NCBI RefSeq assembly: GCF_001610875.1
Contig: NZ_CP011272.1
Location: forward strand, 2,151,988 to 2,215,987
Origin: Pirellula sp. SH-Sr6A
GTDB lineage: Bacteria; Planctomycetota; Planctomycetia; Pirellulales; Pirellulaceae
Length of the DNA stretch: 64,000 bases
Direction: 5' to 3'
In this document: positions 1 through 9,298 of the stretch, piece by piece
How positions within the stretch are numbered: the first letter of the stretch is position 1
How the letters are laid out: every line of letters begins with the position of its first letter
Made by a program: the position numbers and the translations under genes
Notes under the pieces: generated by a model
Told to the model about the DNA's origin: nothing
The model's input: the letters and a program-made list of their open reading frames with translations, nothing else
The model's database searches: none

Positions 1-1547
1 AGTACGATCCAATCACGCAAAAAGACTATTACCGTTTGATGGATGCGTTCAATCGAGTCCCCGAAACCGGCACTCCGCAATTTTTCTCCAAGCGGATACG
101 AGTCGGCCGCCCGTTTATCGAAGTTCCAAACGAAGAGGTCACCGCGCATCTGGCAACCGTCGACGCTCAACTTGCCGAACTGGATCAGAAATTGCGTCCG
201 CTCCTCGATGCAGCCTTCCAAGGTTGGAAGACCGGCATATTGACCGATCAGCGCCCAACCGAGTCCAAGGGACTGCCAGAATCGGTCTTGAAACTGCTTG
301 CAAAGGAAGCAAACCAGCGATCGGACGACGAGAAAAAGAACCTCGACACCGAGTTCCGCAAACACTTCGACGCGAAAGTCAAAGACTCGTTAGCCGACAA
401 ACTACCATGGCTCTCGGATGCCAACAGGCTTCGCAAAGAACGATCCGATTACGTCGCCGATCAAATGCCTCGCCCCATGGTCATGAGCGATGACCAACCT
501 CGCGACACGCATGTCCTGCTCCGAGGCGAGTATCTCAAGCCTGATGAAAAGGTAACGTTCAACACTCCGGCCTTTCTACCTCCATTACCAGAAGATGCAC
601 CTAAGAATCGACTGGGATTTGCTCGCTGGCTGTTTAGCGAAAAACAACCGTTGACTGCCCGCGTGCAGGTCAATCGAATGTGGCAGCATTTCTTTGGGGT
701 CGGATTGGTCAAGACGTCGGAAGACTTTGGTGTGCAAAGCGAGTACCCGCTCCATCTCGATCTGCTGGACTGGCTCGCAGTCGAGTTTCGTGAAAGTGGC
801 TGGGACATGAAGCGACTGAATCGATTGATTGTCACGAGTGCCGCCTATCGTCAATCAAGCCGATTCTCGCCCGTCTTGTTGAGTTACGATCCTGAGAATC
901 GATTTTATGCGAGAGCGAATCGGTTCCGAATGCCCTCCATGATCCTTCGCGATTGGGCCTTGGCCTCCAGCGGGTTGCTGGATCGCAAGATCGGTGGACG
1001 TCCTGTTTACCCCTACCAACCGGATGGAATTTGGGAGTCGCTCGCGATTACCAAAGAACGGGACTTCACCTACCCCATCTCGAGCGGGTCCGAGTTGGTT
1101 CGTCGCAGTCTCTACACATTCTGGCGGCGTACGGTGGGGCCTGCCAACATGTTCGATGCCTCCAATCGCCAAACATGCAAAGTGCGAGTTGCGACGACGA
1201 GCACGCCACTCCACGCGCTCACCACTCTCAACGATCCAACTTGGGTAGAAGCCTCGCGTGCGCTCGCTACTTGGTGCATGCATCAATCTTCCGATCGATC
1301 CTCGCGGTTGCGTTCTGCATTTGAAAGGATCCTTTGTCGCGAACCTTCGGACAATGAGCTCGCGAGACTCGAGAAGGCGCTCACCAAACAAGAGTCCTTC
1401 TTTGCGACTTCGGACGCGGACGCGAAGTCTTTCCTCGGCGTAGGGGCATACCCCGCCGATGAAAAACTCGACTCGCAAGCCTTGGCCTCCTTGTCCGTCG
1501 TCTGCCTAGCCTTGTTCAATCTCGATGAAGCGTTGACGAGAGAATAA
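1..1547 (+). CDS. DUF1553/DUF1549 (PSD1-PSCyt2) protein, 5'-partial
   Basis: This is the C-terminal part of a large planctomycete protein of the DUF1549/DUF1553 class. The frame is open to the left edge (first whole codon at position 3) and reads [12 protein letters not shown], the end of the DUF1549 domain in this family, so the TTG at 36 is not the true start. The hallmark DUF1553 stretch [10 protein letters not shown] followed by [10 protein letters not shown] and [10 protein letters not shown] lies at about nt 605-730. Full-length members usually carry a signal peptide and often a cytochrome-c-like domain, but that part is outside the window. The biochemical role is unknown; a link to degradation of complex carbon has been proposed for the family. 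The next gene starts 2 bp after the stop, so the two form an operon. Confidence 0.9.
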   Translation, partial: YDPITQKDYYRLMDAFNRVPETGTPQFFSKRIRVGRPFIEVPNEEVTAHLATVDAQLAELDQKLRPLLDAAFQGWKTGILTDQRPTESKGLPESVLKLLAKEANQRSDDEKKNLDTEFRKHFDAKVKDSLADKLPWLSDANRLRKERSDYVADQMPRPMVMSDDQPRDTHVLLRGEYLKPDEKVTFNTPAFLPPLPEDAPKNRLGFARWLFSEKQPLTARVQVNRMWQHFFGVGLVKTSEDFGVQSEYPLHLDLLDWLAVEFRESGWDMKRLNRLIVTSAAYRQSSRFSPVLLSYDPENRFYARANRFRMPSMILRDWALASSGLLDRKIGGRPVYPYQPDGIWESLAITKERDFTYPISSGSELVRRSLYTFWRRTVGPANMFDASNRQTCKVRVATTSTPLHALTTLNDPTWVEASRALATWCMHQSSDRSSRLRSAFERILCREPSDNELARLEKALTKQESFFATSDADAKSFLGVGAYPADEKLDSQALASLSVVCLALFNLDEALTRE

Positions 1548-1549
1548 CC

Positions 1550-3055
1550 ATGAACCCATACGGTCTTCCCATCGACCCATCTCTCGTCGCGGAGAACATC
1601 GCTCGAGTAACGCGCCGGCAATTGTTCGGACGCAGTGCCTGCGGTGTTGGAGCCGCGGCATTGGCGAGCCTGTTCGAGTCACAGGCCCAAGCGGACGATC
1701 GAGCGACTGCGACGGGGAACGGAAACAAGAACGAGAATCGCGGGCTTCCCGATCTGCCTCACTTTCCCGCGAAGGCTAAACGTGTCGTCGTCCTATGGCA
1801 GGGAGGTGGCTCGTCGCACGTGGATTTGTTCGACGACAAGCCGGTCATGCACGAAATGGCGATGAAGGAAATTCCGGATAGCATTCGAGGGACGACGCGG
1901 CTTTCGACTATGACCAGCGGTAACGGAAAGTGGCCGTGCGTCCCCGCCATCAAACCTTTCCAGTCTTACGGTCAATCGGGAATGCGATTGAGTTCGATGC
2001 TCCCTAACATTGGGCGTATCGCCGATGAACTGACTCTGGTTCGTTCGCTTCACACCGAAGCGGTGAACCATGCCCCGGGTGTGACTTACTTCCTAACGGG
2101 TGCGCAAGTCCCCGGCCGCCCCAGCATGGGAGCTTGGTTGAACTATGGACTGGGCTCGGAAACCGACGAGCTTCCTACATTCGTCGTAATGACCTCGAGC
2201 GACAAAGCGAAGACATGCGGCCAGCTATTCTTTGATTACTACTGGGGAAGCGGCTTCCTTCCGAGCCGATTTCAAGGTGTACGGTTTCGCAATACGGGAG
2301 ATCCCGTTCCCTATTTAGCGACTCCAAATGGCATCAGTCGCGATGCGCGGCGGGCGATGCTCGATGACATTGCGGCCATGAATGCGGAGCATCTGTCCGA
2401 CTATGGCGATCCTGAAATTGAAACTCGCATTGCCCAATACGAAATGGCTTTCCGGATGCAAACCAGCGTCCCGGATCTAATGGACTTTTCCAAAGAAACC
2501 GAAGCCACCATCCAACGCTATGGCCCGGATGCGTTGAACAAGGGAACGTTTGCCAACAATTGTCTTGTCGCGCGACGATTGCTTGAACGAGGGGTTCGAT
2601 TTGTTCAACTCATGCATGCGGGATGGGACCAGCACAACAACTTGTACAGCCAGCTTGAGCAGCAATGTCTGGACACCGACGCACCCGCAGCAGCATTGGT
2701 ACAAGATTTGAAGGAGCGAGGGTTGCTCGACGATACGCTTGTTATCTGGGCTTCGGAATTCGGACGGACTCCGTTTGGGCAAGGCAATCCGGACAAACCC
2801 ACTGGCCGGGATCACTTTGGAAAAGCCTTCAGTTGGTGGATGGCCGGTGGAGGAGTCAAGAAGGGTTTTACGTACGGATCAACCGACGATTACGCTTGGA
2901 ATATCACCGAGAACCCGGTGCACGTCCATGATATGCAAGCGACGATTCTTCACCTCTGCGGAATCGATCACACCCGCCTCACCTATCGCTTCCAAGGTAG
3001 GCAATTCCGATTGACCGATATTCATGGCGAAGTCGTACACCCCATCATCGGTTAA
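1550..3055 (+). CDS. DUF1501 domain-containing Tat-exported protein
   Basis: A 501-residue sulfatase/alkaline-phosphatase-superfamily protein of the DUF1501 family. The N-terminus has a twin-arginine stretch, TRRQLFGRSACG (R22-R23), followed by an Ala-rich hydrophobic segment, which indicates Tat export. Family features include VVVLWQGGGSSHVDLFDDKP near residue 80, WASEFGRTPFGQG near 400 and GRDHFGKAFSWWMAGGG shortly after. The ATG at 1550 is 2 bp after the DUF1553 stop; DUF1553-DUF1501 pairs are typical of planctomycetes and probably act together in the periplasm. The substrate is unknown. The stop lies 4 bp from the stop of the convergent downstream gene. Confidence 0.92.
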   Translation: MNPYGLPIDPSLVAENIARVTRRQLFGRSACGVGAAALASLFESQAQADDRATATGNGNKNENRGLPDLPHFPAKAKRVVVLWQGGGSSHVDLFDDKPVMHEMAMKEIPDSIRGTTRLSTMTSGNGKWPCVPAIKPFQSYGQSGMRLSSMLPNIGRIADELTLVRSLHTEAVNHAPGVTYFLTGAQVPGRPSMGAWLNYGLGSETDELPTFVVMTSSDKAKTCGQLFFDYYWGSGFLPSRFQGVRFRNTGDPVPYLATPNGISRDARRAMLDDIAAMNAEHLSDYGDPEIETRIAQYEMAFRMQTSVPDLMDFSKETEATIQRYGPDALNKGTFANNCLVARRLLERGVRFVQLMHAGWDQHNNLYSQLEQQCLDTDAPAAALVQDLKERGLLDDTLVIWASEFGRTPFGQGNPDKPTGRDHFGKAFSWWMAGGGVKKGFTYGSTDDYAWNITENPVHVHDMQATILHLCGIDHTRLTYRFQGRQFRLTDIHGEVVHPIIG

Positions 3056-3059
3056 CTCG

Positions 3060-3638
3060 TTATCGAATAACCATAGGAGGCCGATCCTTCGTTGGTTGGC
3101 TCGTGTTCTCGTCCACGCTACTGTCCCCATCGAGCGATTGCCCAAGCAATAGCTCAGCGGTCAGGGATGTCATAAGCAAACCAGCCGGCAGCATGTAGAC
3201 ATACGCAATCACGGAATGGTGCCAGCCGTTGAGAACGGTATACAGAGCAACGGCTGGCGCAATGAACCCAACAGCAATCAAGCCTCCCGCCAGGGTGATA
3301 CGACGCGTGCGCAGGACGAGAACCACCACGCCTAACGTGCCGATGAGCGTAAAAAGAGCGTTGGGGAAGAACGCATCAGGTTGCCAACTCCAGACCGTGA
3401 GCTGACCCGCATTGGAATAGTCGTAACGCATGTAGAGGAAGGGAAAGCCAGCCTGCGCGGGTTCCAGCTTCACGCTCCCTGTTCCAACGATGGAAGCCAT
3501 TTCTTTCGCCAGGGCATTTGAATCGTAGTAATGCGGAATGTGGTCCCAGACGGACCATCCGATCCATAACAGCACGAACAAAACGGCAATAACCATGCGT
3601 CTCACGGAAGTACTCCCTTTTGCTGGATCTATTCGCAT
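3060..3638 (-). CDS. Small multi-pass membrane protein, unknown function
   Basis: A 192-residue protein with a hydrophobic segment at about residues 15-30 (MVIAVLFVLLWIGW) and three more at about 90-108, 114-132 and 140-160, ending in a polar Ser/Asp-rich tail. No catalytic motif or named family was recognised. The ATG at 3638 was used; M15 (3596) is a possible later start. The gene is convergent with the DUF1501 gene and on the same strand as the cupin gene 31 bp upstream, so it may be co-transcribed with it. Lack of homology evidence makes this a hypothetical protein, but the hydrophobic profile fits a real gene. Confidence 0.7.
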   Translation of the reverse strand: MRIDPAKGSTSVRRMVIAVLFVLLWIGWSVWDHIPHYYDSNALAKEMASIVGTGSVKLEPAQAGFPFLYMRYDYSNAGQLTVWSWQPDAFFPNALFTLIGTLGVVVLVLRTRRITLAGGLIAVGFIAPAVALYTVLNGWHHSVIAYVYMLPAGLLMTSLTAELLLGQSLDGDSSVDENTSQPTKDRPPMVIR

Positions 3639-3669
3639 ACGCTCCAGTCGTCTTGGTATACCGCTCGAT

Positions 3670-4098
3670 TTAAGAATTCGGTTTTTCCAATTTCGACTGG
3701 GCTGAAATCAGAATACTTGATGAGTCCCAAGCGGAAGCGAGATTGTATTGGATCCATTCGGGGCTCAAGTGAATGTCCAAACTATCCAGACGGCGCGGTC
3801 CTAAATTTTGGTATCCGTGGGGGACATTGGCTGGCCCGAATACGATATCCCCTGCTTGGGCGTCAATCACTTGATCACCGACTGTGAACCTAGCTCGCCC
3901 CTCAGTAATCGTAAAGATCTCATCGTAGGGGTGAACATGAAGGGTAGGCCCTTCCCCCACCTGGTCGGTCACATACCGGATCAACGTGATGTTCGTTTGG
4001 AGCCTCTTTCCTTCCAGGAGTCCACGCAAGGGACTTGAAAGATCCATCCATTCTTCAGAGCTGATTTTTACAGGTTTGGACTTCGACGGAATTGGCAT
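3670..4098 (-). CDS. Cupin domain protein
   Basis: A 142-residue single-domain cupin. The first metal-binding motif is HVHPYDEIFTITEGRARF (about residues 53-70), giving two His and a Glu, and the second is PANVPHGYQNLG (about 88-99), giving the last His. The fold and ligands are therefore complete. Small stand-alone cupins range from dioxygenases and isomerases to ligand sensors, so the substrate cannot be read from sequence. There is no signal peptide, so it should be cytoplasmic. It is the first gene of a minus-strand pair with the membrane protein at 3060-3638. Confidence 0.85.
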   Translation of the reverse strand: MPIPSKSKPVKISSEEWMDLSSPLRGLLEGKRLQTNITLIRYVTDQVGEGPTLHVHPYDEIFTITEGRARFTVGDQVIDAQAGDIVFGPANVPHGYQNLGPRRLDSLDIHLSPEWIQYNLASAWDSSSILISAQSKLEKPNS

Positions 4099-4619
4099 AA
4101 AAATGGTCCTTATGGAATGAGGTCCCTTCCCGAATTCGGCAGGGCTTATCGATTGCGATGCGTTTAGTCCCTCTCCGTCCGCTCACGGCATCGTGCGGGG
4201 CGGATAATGTCCCAACTGTCTTGTGCAACGATCGTTACGCTGTTCAGACCGCCCCATTATGGTCTGTCGCTGGTAGCGGGCATTCCATGTCCCAATCATC
4301 TCGACTTCCCCTGGTTTCCAAGAGTGCCACAATGAAGGAACCTCGCCCGCGCGGGGAGCCAAGAATGCGACTTCTTGTTGGGAGCAGAATATTCTAGCGC
4401 CAGGCGGAAGCGGATGGGTTCCGATAGCCTGCGTTGGAGCGCGTTCCCTATTTGCTGTGATTAGCAAAGCGGTGCACGAGAAATCGGTGCGATTTTGCTC
4501 TGGGCTAGAGGAAGAAACATCGATTTTGACGTACACTGGGACGCTGCGCAGCGGTTATCGCCGCATGATCGAGCCCAACGAATGCGAAACGCCCCTTCCG
4601 CAAACCCCCGGCCGGACTA
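4099..4619 (+). other. 521-bp intergenic gap without a convincing gene
   Basis: This gap lies between the divergent cupin and kinase genes, so it should hold both promoters. Short open frames exist on both strands (4158-4397 plus, 4183-4536 minus), but neither has a recognisable domain or a good ribosome-binding site. The octamer TGGGACAT occurs twice on the minus strand (near 4206 and 4288). No tRNA, terminator or convincing promoter pair was identified. Confidence 0.4.
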
Positions 4620-6929
4620 GTGACCCATTCTCCGAACCCTGATCAACCCGACGCCACTTTAAACCAAACAGTCGGCGAGCAGATGCGTGCCGAGGAATTG
4701 AGTCTCCGAGCGACGGTTCCTCCCGCGCAAGTCCCTGGGTACAAATTGGATCGACTGCTCGGGCAAGGTGCCTTTGGACAGGTTTGGGTCGGTACCAACC
4801 TCAACACGGGGCGAACCGTTGCGGTCAAGTTTTATCTTCACCGAGCTGGGGTCAACTGGTCGCTCCTGACGCGCGAGGTGAAGAATCTCGTGAGCATGGC
4901 GGGCAATCGCCTGATCGTGCAAGTCCTCGAGGTAGGCTGGGATGCCGAGCCCCCTTACTACGTGATGGAGTATTTGGAAAACGGCTCGCTCGACGATCTT
5001 ATTCGCAAGCGGGGTGCATTACCCATCTCACAAGCGATCTCACTATTCACCGATATCGCTCGCGGCCTCAACCATTCGCACGGCAAAGGGGTTCTGCACT
5101 GCGATTTGAAACCTGCGAACGTTCTGTTAGACCCGGAACTCCAACCGCGTCTCGCAGATTTCGGTCAAAGCCGCCTTTCCAACGAGCAGACCCCATCTCT
5201 CGGGACATTGTTCTACATGGCTCCCGAGCAAGCCGACTTGAACGCCGTCCCCGACGCGCGATGGGATGTGTATGCGCTCGGTGCGATTCTGTACTGCATG
5301 CTCGTCGGTTCCCCCCCTTATCGTACGCCTGACACGGTCACCACCCTCGATACGGCAGGGAGCTTGCCCGAACGTCTCAAACGCTATCGCGATACAATCC
5401 ACAAATCTCCCTTCCCTCGCCTTCATCATCGTGTGCAAGGGATGGATCGCATGCTCGTCGGCATTATCGATCGATGCTTGGCCAAAAAGCCAGAAGACCG
5501 ATTCGAGAACGTTCAGCAAGTTCTCGAATCGATAGAGCGTCGGCAAATAGCCCGCCTCAATCTCCCCATGATGATGCTGGGCATTGTCGGCCCCGTTCTG
5601 CTCCTCCTGGTGATGGGCTTGTTCTTCTGGCGCGGTGTTGCGGTCGCTGAACGCGAGTCGGCAAACGAGCTCAAGGAAATGGTTCTTCAAAACAATCTCT
5701 TCGCGGCTCGGCTTGGGGCTCGAACCCTTGAAAAAGAAATCGAGACGCTGTTCAGACTCATCGAGGAAGAAGCGAAGCAGCCACAATTGGAGAAGCTGTT
5801 CTCCGAAACGATCCACGCTGCGGGGTCCGATCTGCTGGAGTCGTTGATTGAAGATGGAGTGACCGACACAGAACGGTTGCCCCTCCTGGAATTACAAAAG
5901 CGACAAGAGCTTGAGAAGTACCTCTTGTCCCGGTTCAATCGCATTCAAGCCAACTCGGGAAGCAAACGGAAGACTGCGGAGTTCGATAGTCTGTTTCTTA
6001 CCGATCGATGGGGCACAATGATCGCGGCTGCCTTTTCGGGAGAAACGAGCGCCACGCGCATCGGATACAACTTCGCCTACCGCAGCTACTTCAATGGGCA
6101 ATCGCAGGACTCCGACGAAAGCATTTCGGCTCGCAAATTCCAAGGGACCCAATCGTCTCACATCAGTGTTCCCTTCCGATCCACGTCGACCAATCGTTGG
6201 AAGATTGCTGTCTCGACGCCCATCTCGATAGCGATACCAACGGAGACGGAAAAGGAGGAGCCGAGCAAAACCATCACGGGGGTTCTCGTTTTGACGATCA
6301 ACCTAGGGGATTTTGACTTGCTCCCTGACGAGTCATCAGACGGCATGAGTGGCTCTCGCCGCAAATCCGATCGATTAGCCGTGATGGTCGATGGGCATGC
6401 GGGAACAGGCTTTCAAAAAGAAACGCGAGAGGGGACGATCCTTCAGCATCCCGCCTTCTCGCAATTCGCGGAAGAATATGCGAACGCACCGAATATCAAA
6501 TACCAGATCGATGACGGGATGTTGTCTCGGTTAAAAGGAGACGGAACATACCAGTACATCGATCCTGTTTCGATCGACGATGCGGGGCAGGAGTACGCGG
6601 GTCAATGGATCGCCGCGATGGCGAAGGTAGAGATTTCTCGTAAAACGGTCGACTCGATCGAACGCAAAGAGCCAGCGAATCTTTGGGTGTTGGTGCAAGC
6701 TCGGGCCGATACGGTCACGTCCCCGGTTGCAAGCATGGGGGAGAAGATGATGCGAGAGGGCTTCATCGCCTTGCTTACCTTGCTGGCGATGGTCTGCTCA
6801 CTTTGGATGTTTGTCGTCTGGGTCATGCGACTGCCCGACAGCTTCCGCGCCGTTATCCAATCTCGCAATGGGGGCGGTACGGAACTGACAGGGGCTGCGA
6901 ACGAAGTGACGCTCGACGCCGACCGCTAG
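4620..6929 (+). CDS. Transmembrane serine/threonine protein kinase with sensor ectodomain
   Basis: A 769-residue Hanks-type kinase starting at GTG 4620. The kinase domain spans about residues 38-305: glycine loop LGQGAFGQV, VAVK lysine, HCDLKPANVLL catalytic loop, ADFGQS metal site and YMAPEQ. The catalytic loop is HCD instead of HRD, so this is a non-RD kinase that need not depend on activation-loop phosphorylation. A transmembrane helix follows at about 314-336. A region of about 370 residues, predicted extracytoplasmic and reminiscent of a Cache-type sensor (LFLTDRWGTMIAA, RSYFNGQ), precedes a second helix at about 710-735 and a short cytoplasmic tail. The layout indicates sensing outside the membrane and phosphorylation inside; the ligand and targets are unknown. 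Confidence 0.93.
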   Translation: MTHSPNPDQPDATLNQTVGEQMRAEELSLRATVPPAQVPGYKLDRLLGQGAFGQVWVGTNLNTGRTVAVKFYLHRAGVNWSLLTREVKNLVSMAGNRLIVQVLEVGWDAEPPYYVMEYLENGSLDDLIRKRGALPISQAISLFTDIARGLNHSHGKGVLHCDLKPANVLLDPELQPRLADFGQSRLSNEQTPSLGTLFYMAPEQADLNAVPDARWDVYALGAILYCMLVGSPPYRTPDTVTTLDTAGSLPERLKRYRDTIHKSPFPRLHHRVQGMDRMLVGIIDRCLAKKPEDRFENVQQVLESIERRQIARLNLPMMMLGIVGPVLLLLVMGLFFWRGVAVAERESANELKEMVLQNNLFAARLGARTLEKEIETLFRLIEEEAKQPQLEKLFSETIHAAGSDLLESLIEDGVTDTERLPLLELQKRQELEKYLLSRFNRIQANSGSKRKTAEFDSLFLTDRWGTMIAAAFSGETSATRIGYNFAYRSYFNGQSQDSDESISARKFQGTQSSHISVPFRSTSTNRWKIAVSTPISIAIPTETEKEEPSKTITGVLVLTINLGDFDLLPDESSDGMSGSRRKSDRLAVMVDGHAGTGFQKETREGTILQHPAFSQFAEEYANAPNIKYQIDDGMLSRLKGDGTYQYIDPVSIDDAGQEYAGQWIAAMAKVEISRKTVDSIERKEPANLWVLVQARADTVTSPVASMGEKMMREGFIALLTLLAMVCSLWMFVVWVMRLPDSFRAVIQSRNGGGTELTGAANEVTLDADR

Positions 6930-7000
6930 ACTGGTTTCATTTTAAACGCCCCGCATTCAGGACGTTTGAGGTAAGATGAGAGTCGCCCGCAGGCTTAATT

Positions 7001-7522
7001 GTGAAGAAGGCTTTGGTGATGCAATTTCTCTCCTTGCGACCAACGTTCGATACCGTGATTCCTTGTTCCAAAACCGAAGTATTGGCTGAGCTCGGAAAGC
7101 AACTCCGCGCTCAGTCTTGGAACTGGATAGCCCATGAATTCGATGGTTACATCGAACTGCATATTCCCGATACCCAAACCAGGTATTGGTCGCCCCATCT
7201 TTCGCTCAGTTTCGAAGAGAAGGACGGCGCTACGTGGATTCACGGCCGGTTCGCGCCGCGTCAGGAAGTTTGGACTTTGGTTTGGGTGGCCTATCTCGCT
7301 TTCGCGTTTGGTGCATTTTTCTCGCTGCTGTTTGCGTTTTCTGCTTGGCATGCCGGACAAAGCACGGTGGCTTGGTGGATGATTCCGTTGTGTTTGCTTG
7401 GCATCCTCCTTCTTTATATCGTGAGCTACCTAGGGCAAAGCTGGAGCTATGATCAGATGGAATCGCTTCGCGCTCAGTGCCAGAGGCTCCTTCAATTATG
7501 TTGCCCAAACCTGGTGAACTAA
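7001..7522 (+). CDS. Small membrane protein, unknown function
   Basis: A 173-residue protein with a soluble N-terminal half and two hydrophobic helices at about residues 88-110 and 120-145, then a short Leu/Cys-rich tail. GTG 7001 gives the longest product; ATG 7019 (residue 7) is an alternative. No family was recognised. Its stop codon overlaps the start of the next gene in TAATG, so the two are translationally coupled. Planctomycetes have many such paired small membrane proteins of unknown role. Confidence 0.7.
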   Translation: MKKALVMQFLSLRPTFDTVIPCSKTEVLAELGKQLRAQSWNWIAHEFDGYIELHIPDTQTRYWSPHLSLSFEEKDGATWIHGRFAPRQEVWTLVWVAYLAFAFGAFFSLLFAFSAWHAGQSTVAWWMIPLCLLGILLLYIVSYLGQSWSYDQMESLRAQCQRLLQLCCPNLVN

Positions 7523-8067
7523 TGAATCCCTACGAGCCACCGACCGCATCCGAAGTCGATTGGCGGCAAAGCGAAGGAGTCCTGGATTGGCTTAAACCGG
7601 CGAGGCTCCCGTTCTATCTATTGACCGTCGTTCAAACCATCGTTGTCGTAGGAGCATACCAGCTCTGGATGGTGGGGCCTGAGGTTGGATTGACTCCGAT
7701 TCTCGAAGTCTTTTGGGATCGCGTTCTTTCGATCCTTGCTTTTGCCGCCATCTTCTTTTTCTTGAACTGCTGCGGTTCGCAATGGGTGGAAGGTGAGGTC
7801 TTCCTGAACTCTCCTGGAACAACTGCCGAGATGCGAGAATCGGATAGGGATAGCACGCCCGGCCGTCGAGCCCAGTTCTTCCCGTTCCTCTCGCTGTTGC
7901 TCATGGCAATCTTTTTGATATCCGGGGCGATCATGTCCTCCGTTTATCGACGCCCGCATGAGGCAACCTGGTTTATGTTGACGCTCACGGTTTTAGTATT
8001 TATTAGTATTCGCTTTGCCACCAAGATGCGGCGGGTCAGAATCGGCAACGGACTGCGATCGATCTAG
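7522..8067 (+). CDS. Small membrane protein starting MNPYEPP
   Basis: A 181-residue protein with hydrophobic segments at about residues 33-58, 70-90, 127-147 and 153-170. ATG 7522 was chosen over an in-frame ATG at 7477 for two reasons: it overlaps the upstream stop (TAATG), and the resulting start MNPYEPPTA is a common opening of small planctomycete membrane proteins. No catalytic motif was seen and the function is unknown. It is the second gene of a coupled pair with the 7001-7522 gene. Confidence 0.75.
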   Translation: MNPYEPPTASEVDWRQSEGVLDWLKPARLPFYLLTVVQTIVVVGAYQLWMVGPEVGLTPILEVFWDRVLSILAFAAIFFFLNCCGSQWVEGEVFLNSPGTTAEMRESDRDSTPGRRAQFFPFLSLLLMAIFLISGAIMSSVYRRPHEATWFMLTLTVLVFISIRFATKMRRVRIGNGLRSI

Positions 8068-8081
8068 ATCTTCGAATTCCG

Positions 8082-9293
8082 TCAACCGAGGACGCGCGCG
8101 ATAATGCACTTGAGATAGTCGGTTTCCGGGCAGCTCAATGAAACCGGATGGTCTGGCGCGGCTCCTCGATTTTCCAATACTTGGATTTCGCGCTTCGCTC
8201 GCTGACTAACTCCTTGGAGCATCTCCAAGAACTGGGTTCGCGAAACTCGACCCGAGCAACTGCATGTCACCAGGGTGCCGCCTGGGTTGAGCATGCGAAC
8301 GGCCAAGTAATTCAGTCGATGGTAAGCGGCCATCGCTCTTTCGAGATTGTCGCGAGAACTGGCCAATCGAGGTGGATCCAACACGATGACATCGAATCGG
8401 AGTCCTGCATCGAGCCCTTTCGAGAGGTAATCGAAGAAGTCTCCCTGTACCCACTGCACCTTGTCGTCAAGCTGGTTGATTGCAGCATGTTGAGCTGCCA
8501 TGGCGAGCGCCCGTTCGCTCGAATCGAGGGCGATTATCTCGGCGGTCGAGGCGTACTTTGCCATGGTCAGTGCGAAACCTCCGACATAAGTGCAGACATC
8601 GAGAACTTTGGAACCTTCACGGATCCAGCGGATGGCCGCCATGCGGTTCTCACGCTGATCCAAGTAGTACCCGGTCTTTTGTCCGCCTTGCAAATCGACA
8701 AGCCACTTCAATCCATTTTCTAAGATCTCGATCGGCTTTTCTGGAGCCGATCCCATCAAGAATCGTTGGCACGGCTCCATACCTTCGCTTTTGGCGCTGC
8801 GAGCATCGATCTGCATCTGAATGCTGGCTGGTCGATATAGTTCGTAGAGCCGATGCGAGATGGACTCGATGAACGGCAGCAGGGCGGCGCTGGTGACCTG
8901 CATGACCAAATGGTCTCCAAATTTGTCGACCACCAGCCCGCTCAATTGATCGGCTTCGCTGAACACCAATCGCATGGAGGATTCCGAGGCGGACGGAAAT
9001 CGAGCCCGATGCTCGATGGCTCGATCGATGCGCTTTCGAAAAAAAGTCTCGTCGATCGACTCCGCGATGTCCCAGGTGTAGAGCCGGATGCGAATCCGAC
9101 TGTTTGGGTTGTATAAACCGCGTCCGATGAACCGACCATCTTCTCGCACCAGATCGACCGTTTCTCCGACACGGGGTTCCGAACCGGCGGGAAGAATCGA
9201 ATGCTCTAAGATCCACGGATGATGACCATCAAACGAACGTTTTTTCGTCTGCTGCAAATAAATCTGGCGAAACCCGGGTACCGATATTGTCAT
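8082..9293 (-). CDS. Class I rRNA large-subunit methyltransferase, RlmI-like (PUA plus SAM domain)
   Basis: A 403-residue SAM-dependent methyltransferase of the RlmI/YccW family, which methylates a cytosine in 23S rRNA in characterised members. An N-terminal PUA-like domain covers about residues 1-90. The SAM-binding motif VLDVCTYVGGFALTMA, then DVIVLDPPRLA, and the catalytic cysteine motif LVTCSCSG follow in order. The longer frame begins at 9389, but ATG 9293 gives the usual start just before the PUA domain and lies 5 bp after the stop of the upstream lipoprotein gene. The target base is inferred from the family only. Confidence 0.88.
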   Translation of the reverse strand: MTISVPGFRQIYLQQTKKRSFDGHHPWILEHSILPAGSEPRVGETVDLVREDGRFIGRGLYNPNSRIRIRLYTWDIAESIDETFFRKRIDRAIEHRARFPSASESSMRLVFSEADQLSGLVVDKFGDHLVMQVTSAALLPFIESISHRLYELYRPASIQMQIDARSAKSEGMEPCQRFLMGSAPEKPIEILENGLKWLVDLQGGQKTGYYLDQRENRMAAIRWIREGSKVLDVCTYVGGFALTMAKYASTAEIIALDSSERALAMAAQHAAINQLDDKVQWVQGDFFDYLSKGLDAGLRFDVIVLDPPRLASSRDNLERAMAAYHRLNYLAVRMLNPGGTLVTCSCSGRVSRTQFLEMLQGVSQRAKREIQVLENRGAAPDHPVSLSCPETDYLKCIIARVLG

Positions 9294-9298
9294 GACAG

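Noticed and set aside
4183-4536. 117-residue minus-strand frame in the 521-bp gap
   Set aside because: No recognisable domain, no good start signal and no codon-use support; could be a decayed fragment but cannot be supported.
7477-7521. Upstream extension of the MNPYEPP protein
   Set aside because: It would overlap the previous gene; the TAATG junction and the usual MNPYEPP opening favour 7522.
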